This document shows positions 60,413-64,000 of a DNA stretch of 64,000 nucleotides, one piece after another (position 1 is the first letter of the stretch; every line of letters starts with the position of its first letter). The DNA lies in NCBI GenBank assembly GCA_963844575.1, contig CAWJOU010000005.1, positions 62,001 to 126,000 on the forward strand, read 5' to 3'. A program made the position numbers and the translations under genes. This DNA comes from DASZUK01 sp963844575. Lineage in GTDB: Bacteria > Actinomycetota > Acidimicrobiia > Acidimicrobiales > RAAP-2. The notes under the pieces were generated by a model. It did not search any database. It was not told the DNA's origin and saw only the letters and a program-made list of their open reading frames with translations.

Positions 60413-61188
60413 CCGGCCCCCCGGAGGGCCCCGCGCCCGGCGCGCCCGAGAGCACCGCCCCCGTCAGCTTCGGCTTCGCGCCCAGCGCGCTCGCCGTCGT
60501 CACCGGCGCCGGCAGCGGCATCGGCCGGGCCACCGCACTGCTCGGGGCGGCGGCCGGCCTCGACATCGCGTCGTGGGACCTCGACGCCGACTCCGCCGAG
60601 CACACCGCGGCCGAGATCACCCACGCCGGTGGCCGGGCAACGTCGGCCCAGGTCGACGTGACCGACCCGGCCGCGGTGGCCGCCGGCTTCGACGGCCTCG
60701 ATCACCCGGCGCGCTACCTCGTCAACAACGCCGGCCCCGCCAGCGCGGCGGCCAGCCCCTTCGCCGACGGACTCGTCAACGGCGCCGGCAGCATGGAGCT
60801 CGTCACCCGGACGTGGCTCGACACCGAACTGCCGGCCGGCGCGTCGCTCGTCAACGTCGCCTCCGTTGCCGGCAACGTCATCGGCGCCGAGCCCGACTGG
60901 TACGCGGCCACCAAGGCCGCCGTCACCGGCTACACCCGGCATCTCGCCGTCCACCGCGCCGATCGGATCCGGGCCAACGCCGTCGCCCCCGGCATGGTCG
61001 CCACCCCCCGGTCCGCCGGCTTCGCCGGCAGCGAACCGCTCGTGCGAGCCCTCGCCCGCAACCCGCTCGGTCGGATGGCCGAGGCCGACGAGATCGCCTG
61101 GACGATCCTCTTCCTCCTCTCCCCCTTGGCCAGCTACGTGAACGGCGTACTGCTCGTCGTCGACGGCGGCTGGACCGTCGCCCCCTGA
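60409..61188 (+). CDS. short-chain dehydrogenase in ipd operon
   Basis: The 259-residue SDR has LAVVTGAGSGIGRATALLGAAAG, LVNNAGPASAAAS, NVASVAGNV and YAATKAAVTGYTRHLAV, followed by a normal C-terminus NGVLLVVDGGW. An N-terminal Pro-rich tail of ~25 residues is added. The GTG start overlaps ipdB, so it is coexpressed and probably handles a hydroxy/keto intermediate of the same pathway. The exact step is not known. Confidence 0.87.
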   Translation: MTGPPEGPAPGAPESTAPVSFGFAPSALAVVTGAGSGIGRATALLGAAAGLDIASWDLDADSAEHTAAEITHAGGRATSAQVDVTDPAAVAAGFDGLDHPARYLVNNAGPASAAASPFADGLVNGAGSMELVTRTWLDTELPAGASLVNVASVAGNVIGAEPDWYAATKAAVTGYTRHLAVHRADRIRANAVAPGMVATPRSAGFAGSEPLVRALARNPLGRMAEADEIAWTILFLLSPLASYVNGVLLVVDGGWTVAP

Positions 61189-61252
61189 ACCGTCCGCCAC
61201 GGTGGCGACGCACAGCCACGTCGGCACCATCGCCGAAGCGACGGTGATGTGC

Positions 61253-61277
61253 ACCCAACGCCTATGTTGGGTACAAT
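61253..61277 (+). promoter_or_regulatory. Xre-RES promoter/operator
   Basis: The inverted repeat ACCCAAC-GCCTAT-GTTGGGT (61253-61272) abuts TACAAT (61272-61277), and ATG 61284 follows seven bases later. A leaderless transcript repressed by the antitoxin is a simple interpretation. Confidence 0.6.
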
Positions 61278-61283
61278 GGCTCC

Positions 61284-61643
61284 ATGGCAGTTCCCCGCAA
61301 GAAGCAGGCTCCGGAGTACGACCCCAAGCGTCGGACCTCCTTCGTCGTCGAAGTTCTCGGCAACCAGACCGTCGCGTCAGCGCTCCGTGTCAACAAGAGC
61401 CAGCCCAGCCGTTGGAAGTCCGGCGCCGAGGCTCCGAGCGACCGGGCGGCGGCGGGACTGGTCGACCTCGACTACGTGCTGGCCCGCTTGTTGCTGGTCT
61501 GGGACGAATCGGTAGCCCGTGACTGGCTGAGCACCCCCAACGGCTTCCTCGACGGGGCGTCGCCGCTCGAAGTGATCGAGCGTGAAGGACCTCTCCCGGT
61601 GGTCGAAGCCATCAACGCGGAGGCGTCCGAGGCCTACGCCTAG
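61284..61643 (+). CDS. Xre/MbcA/ParS-type antitoxin (DUF2384-like)
   Basis: The 119-residue protein has an N-terminal HTH (FVVEVLGNQTVASALRVNKSQPSRWKSG) and a C-terminal toxin-binding domain with WLSTPNGFLDGASPLEVI, the signature of MbcA/Xre antitoxins paired with RES toxins. It lies four bases upstream of the RES gene, with its own operator. Confidence 0.88.
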   Translation: MAVPRKKQAPEYDPKRRTSFVVEVLGNQTVASALRVNKSQPSRWKSGAEAPSDRAAAGLVDLDYVLARLLLVWDESVARDWLSTPNGFLDGASPLEVIEREGPLPVVEAINAEASEAYA

Positions 61644-61646
61644 GCC

Positions 61647-62198
61647 GTGCTCCTCTACCGCGTCTTTCCCCACCTCCCAAGCGTCGAAGAGGACAAGCCC
61701 GGTCACCCGCTGTTCGTCTACCCGCGCCAAGGAGCCGGACGCTGGGACAACCCTGACCTCTACCTGGCCCGCTACCTCGGCGTCGGCCCTGAGGTAGCCA
61801 TTGGTGAGGCGTTCGCACATCTACGGTCCTGGCGCCCCGAGATGTTGGTTCGGCCCGATTTGCCCGGATCGGTGCGTCGTCTAGCCACTTACCGCTTCGA
61901 CGAGGAGGACCACCCGCTCTTGGACCTCGATGATGCCCAGGCGCTCCTCGACCGAGGAATCCGCCCCACCGACGTGGTCATCAGGGACCGACCCAAGACG
62001 CAACGAATCGCCGCTGACATCTTTCGGGACGGCCGATGGGCCGGCATCAAGTCCTGGTCATATCACCGTCCGCAGTGGCAGGTGGTGACGCTGTGGAAGG
62101 CGCCGAACCTGGGTGTCGTGTCCGTAGAGGACATCGCCGGGCATCCCGCGCTGGCCGAGGCCGCCGACGCCCTAGGGCGAGCGTTGGGCGGTTGGTAG
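61647..62198 (+). CDS. RES-domain NAD+ phosphorylase-type toxin
   Basis: The 183-residue protein begins LLYRVFPHLP, the RES Arg region, then RWDNPDLYLARYLGVGPEVAIGEAFA with the catalytic Tyr/Glu area and SWSYHRPQWQVVTLW near the end. RES toxins (MbcT type) degrade NAD+. It starts at GTG 61647, directly after the antitoxin. Confidence 0.88.
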   Translation: MLLYRVFPHLPSVEEDKPGHPLFVYPRQGAGRWDNPDLYLARYLGVGPEVAIGEAFAHLRSWRPEMLVRPDLPGSVRRLATYRFDEEDHPLLDLDDAQALLDRGIRPTDVVIRDRPKTQRIAADIFRDGRWAGIKSWSYHRPQWQVVTLWKAPNLGVVSVEDIAGHPALAEAADALGRALGGW

Positions 62199-62285
62199 TC
62201 CCAACCTGGCCCACTTTTGAAGGAGCCATGGACGCGGCGGCATCTATGCCGAGACCCGCTCCATTCGTCAATGAAAGGCGGAACG

Positions 62286-62444
62286 ATGATCGGTGTCTAC
62301 ATGCAGAGCTCTTCGATGACGGTCGAGGAGAGCCAAGAGGCCTTCGAGGCCCTCGAGTCGAAACTGATGCCGATCGCCCAGGAGCTCGGTGTCGAGATCT
62401 CCCCGCCACAGTTCGTCGAGATGATCGCCTACGAGGTCGCATAG
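62286..62444 (+). CDS. small hypothetical protein
   Basis: A 52-residue protein, MIGVYMQSSSMTVEESQEAF and a following amphipathic helix LESKLMPIAQELGVEI, without a family I know. AAAGGCGG lies five bases upstream of ATG 62286; ATG 62271 is an alternative. It may be a small regulator or a real but orphan gene. Confidence 0.5.
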   Translation: MIGVYMQSSSMTVEESQEAFEALESKLMPIAQELGVEISPPQFVEMIAYEVA

Positions 62445-62543
62445 CCGGCAGAGACTCCGCGCCAGCGAGGGGCACCGGGCCGGTGGTATCCACCAGGCCG
62501 GTACTGACGATCTCACCCGGGACGACGGCCGGCGCGCCGCCGC

Positions 62544-63494
62544 TCAGCCGCCCGCAGCCTCGGTCACCGCGGCCAGGACATCCGGGGTGAGCGACACGCC
62601 GGCCGTCGCCGCATTGGTCGCCACCTGCTCGGGCTTCGTCGCACCGACGAGGACCGACGCCACCCCCTCCTGGTAGAGCAGCCAACCGAGCGCCAGCTCG
62701 ACCAGCGAGTGTCCAGTGTCGTCGGCGACGGCCTGCAGCCGGCCCACCGTCTCGAATACCTCGTCGGTCGCCATCCCGGCGAAGAACGAGGCCGTCGCCA
62801 GACGGAGCCCTCGGGAAACGGCTCCCCCTTCGCGTACTTGCCGGTCAACAGTCCGGACGCCAGCGGAAAGTACGGGACCCATCCCGACCTCGTACGCCCG
62901 ACACGCCGGGACGACCTCCGCCTCGATCGCCCGGTTGACCAGGCTCCATTCGTTCTGGCAGGCGACGAAACGCTGCCGGCCCCGCTCGGCCGCGACGTGC
63001 TGAGCCCGGGCCAGCGTCCACCCTTTGACGTTCGAGCATCCGGCGTAGCGGACCTTGCCCGCCCGAATGAGGTCGTCCAGCGTGTCGACCGTCTCTTTGA
63101 CCGGCGTCGCCGGGTCCAGGTTGTGCTGGTAGTAAAGATCGATGTAGTCGGTACCGAGCCGGCGCAGGCTGGCCTCGCACGGCCTCGACGACGTACTCCG
63201 GGGACGCCCCCGCCCGTAGGGACCCGGGCGCAGCCGAGTGGAGAACTTCGTGGCGATCACGACGTCGTCGCGATGGCCGGCCAGCGCGGCCCCCAGGTAC
63301 TCCTCCGAGTGGCTGTTGCCGTAGCTGTCGGCCGTGTCGAACAACGTGATGCCCGCGTCGAGGGCAGCCTGCACCACCGCCGCCGAGTCCGCCTGATCGA
63401 GGAGCATCCCGAAGTTGTTGCACCCGAGGCCGATCGTCGAGACCGGCAACCCCGACCGGCCCATCGTCCGGTACTCCATGTCCTCGCGGTTCAT
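62544..63494 (-). CDS. aldo/keto reductase with two compensated frameshifts
   Basis: From ATG 63494, preceded by AGGAGGAGAAC, the protein starts MNREDMEYRTMGRSGLPVST and has LFDTADSYGNSHSEEYLGAAL, the catalytic Asp/Tyr region. Two segments are misread: near 63178-63215 ASPEYVVEAV appears only in another frame, and near 62807-62882 so does FPLASGLLTGKYAKGEPFPEG. Each is explained by one lost and one gained base, restoring frame afterwards. The errors lie in G/C runs, so sequencing error is more likely than true mutation. The NADPH-dependent reductase otherwise looks intact. Confidence 0.75.
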   Translation of the reverse strand: MNREDMEYRTMGRSGLPVSTIGLGCNNFGMLLDQADSAAVVQAALDAGITLFDTADSYGNSHSEEYLGAALAGHRDDVVIATKFSTRLRPGPYGRGRPRSTSSRPCEASLRRLGTDYIDLYYQHNLDPATPVKETVDTLDDLIRAGKVRYAGCSNVKGWTLARAQHVAAERGRQRFVACQNEWSLVNRAIEAEVVPACRAYEVGMGPVLSAGVRTVDRQVREGGAVSRGLRLATASFFAGMATDEVFETVGRLQAVADDTGHSLVELALGWLLYQEGVASVLVGATKPEQVATNAATAGVSLTPDVLAAVTEAAGG

Positions 63495-63496
63495 CG

Positions 63497-64000
63497 GCGC
63501 GTTCTCCTCCTGCTCTGCTCGGCTCTCCCTCTGTGTCGTCTGCCTACCAAGCAAGCGTACGGTAGACCGGGTCGTCCCGGTCGCGGCTCGTGGGTCGGGG
63601 CGCCGACCCCCTTCCTTCGGCCGTACCGTCTCGGCCGGGATCGACCGCGTCCACTCCCGCACCGCCCACCGCTCCGCGACCCGCCACACCCCGTCACGCC
63701 GCTCGAACCGGTCGACGTAGCGGAACCCGGAGACGAAGTTGCGGGTCGGGTCGTCGACCGGGTCGCCCCAGTGATGGGCATTGCCGTACGTCTCCGCCCG
63801 CGCCCGGTCGCCGTCCACCTCGACGAGGCAGTTCCCGACGAAGTGCATCGTGCCGGCGAACCGGCGCAGGACGACGTCGAGCCACGCGACGTAGTCGTCC
63901 GGATTGCCGTCGAACCCGGTGTGGTGGTCGACCGCGTCGTCGTGGTAGCACGCCCGCACCGCCGGTAGGTCGAGACGGTCGACGCCGCGGCAGTACCGGA
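63497..64000 (-). CDS. SnoaL-like protein, truncated by window edge
   Basis: The right window edge removes the N-terminus. The visible chain has VRACYHDDAVDHHTGFDG, FAGTMHFVGNCLVEVDGDRA and RYVDRFERRDGVWRVAERWAV, a SnoaL/NTF2 fold. The frame does not stop before the aldo/keto reductase and runs into it in phase. The intervening ~45 residues look like translated intergenic DNA, so a lost stop (sequence error) is likelier than a true fusion. The 63497 boundary is arbitrary. Confidence 0.65.

Noticed and set aside
63545..63565. Possible further KstR2-type site before the aldo/keto reductase
   Set aside because: AGCAAGCGTACGGT keeps only the left half-site; three of four bases in the right CTTG are wrong.
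62544..64000. True SnoaL-aldo/keto reductase fusion protein
   Set aside because: The reductase has its own strong ribosome site and start, the linker reads like intergenic sequence, and indels nearby can explain the missing stop.
1..64000. tRNA, rRNA, integrase or transposase genes
   Set aside because: I looked for T-loop-like sequences and for recombinase/transposase motifs and saw none I could support; a tRNAscan or Infernal run would be decisive.

Overview
The window is a high-GC chromosomal segment of an actinobacterium. Direct support comes from F420-type luciferase-like oxidoreductases, a mycothiol-amidase-like (Mca) deacetylase, many GTG/TTG starts, apparently leaderless promoters, and a secreted protein whose N-terminal 42-residue repeats (GYWEVASDGG type) I associate with Acidimicrobiia. 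My best guess is an uncultured Acidimicrobiia-like lineage; no rRNA or tRNA was seen to settle this.

Layout. 0-7 kb: a frameshifted alpha/beta hydrolase, a quinone-oxidoreductase-like MDR enzyme, an F420 enzyme, an FMN 2-hydroxyacid oxidase with an acyl-CoA ligase, and a Fic protein. 7.6-14.7 kb: a secreted SGNH hydrolase facing a tightly packed minus-strand operon (histidine phosphatase, ComA-type phosphosulfolactate synthase, VOC enzyme, AMP-forming ligase, two membrane acyltransferases). I read this operon as an undescribed pathway, possibly making an acylated sulfolactate-type product. 14.8-19.5 kb: MFS pump with a divergent MarR regulator, Mca-like deacetylase, VapBC. 19.5-25.7 kb: alanine dehydrogenase, aminobutyraldehyde-dehydrogenase-like enzyme, Lrp regulator, class III aminotransferase and amine oxidase, which fit putrescine/GABA-type catabolism with pyruvate recycled through alanine. 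26.3-35 kb: MazEF, a ~1860-residue secreted protein with about 18 IPT/TIG domains, and a secreted hydrolase. 35-42 kb: NCS1 permease with phosphoribosyltransferase, an SDR/dehydrogenase pair behind a KstR-like palindrome, SRAP protein, Tat-exported phospholipase C.

41.7-64 kb is the most interesting part. It encodes a close match to KstR2 (the TetR repressor of steroid C/D-ring catabolism) next to ipdA-ipdB-SDR. The KstR2-type palindrome AnCAAGnnCTTGnT occurs, exactly or with one mismatch, in front of (i) kstR2/ipdA, (ii) another SDR, (iii) both sides of a divergent branched-chain-amino-acid-type ABC transporter locus (livK on one side; livH, a fused livM-livG, and livF on the other), and (iv) a divergent amidohydrolase-F420 oxidoreductase / NDP-forming acyl-CoA synthetase-SnoaL-SnoaL locus. 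By eye I found no other copy of the CAAGnnCTTG core in the window. This suggests a KstR2 regulon with its own LIV-type importer for steroid-degradation intermediates and an additional catabolic module.

The window is also rich in toxin-antitoxin-like loci (VapBC, MazEF, HigBA, Xre/RES, two Fic proteins). Indels at about 258 and at 62.8-63.2 kb disturb genes near both window ends and may be assembly errors.
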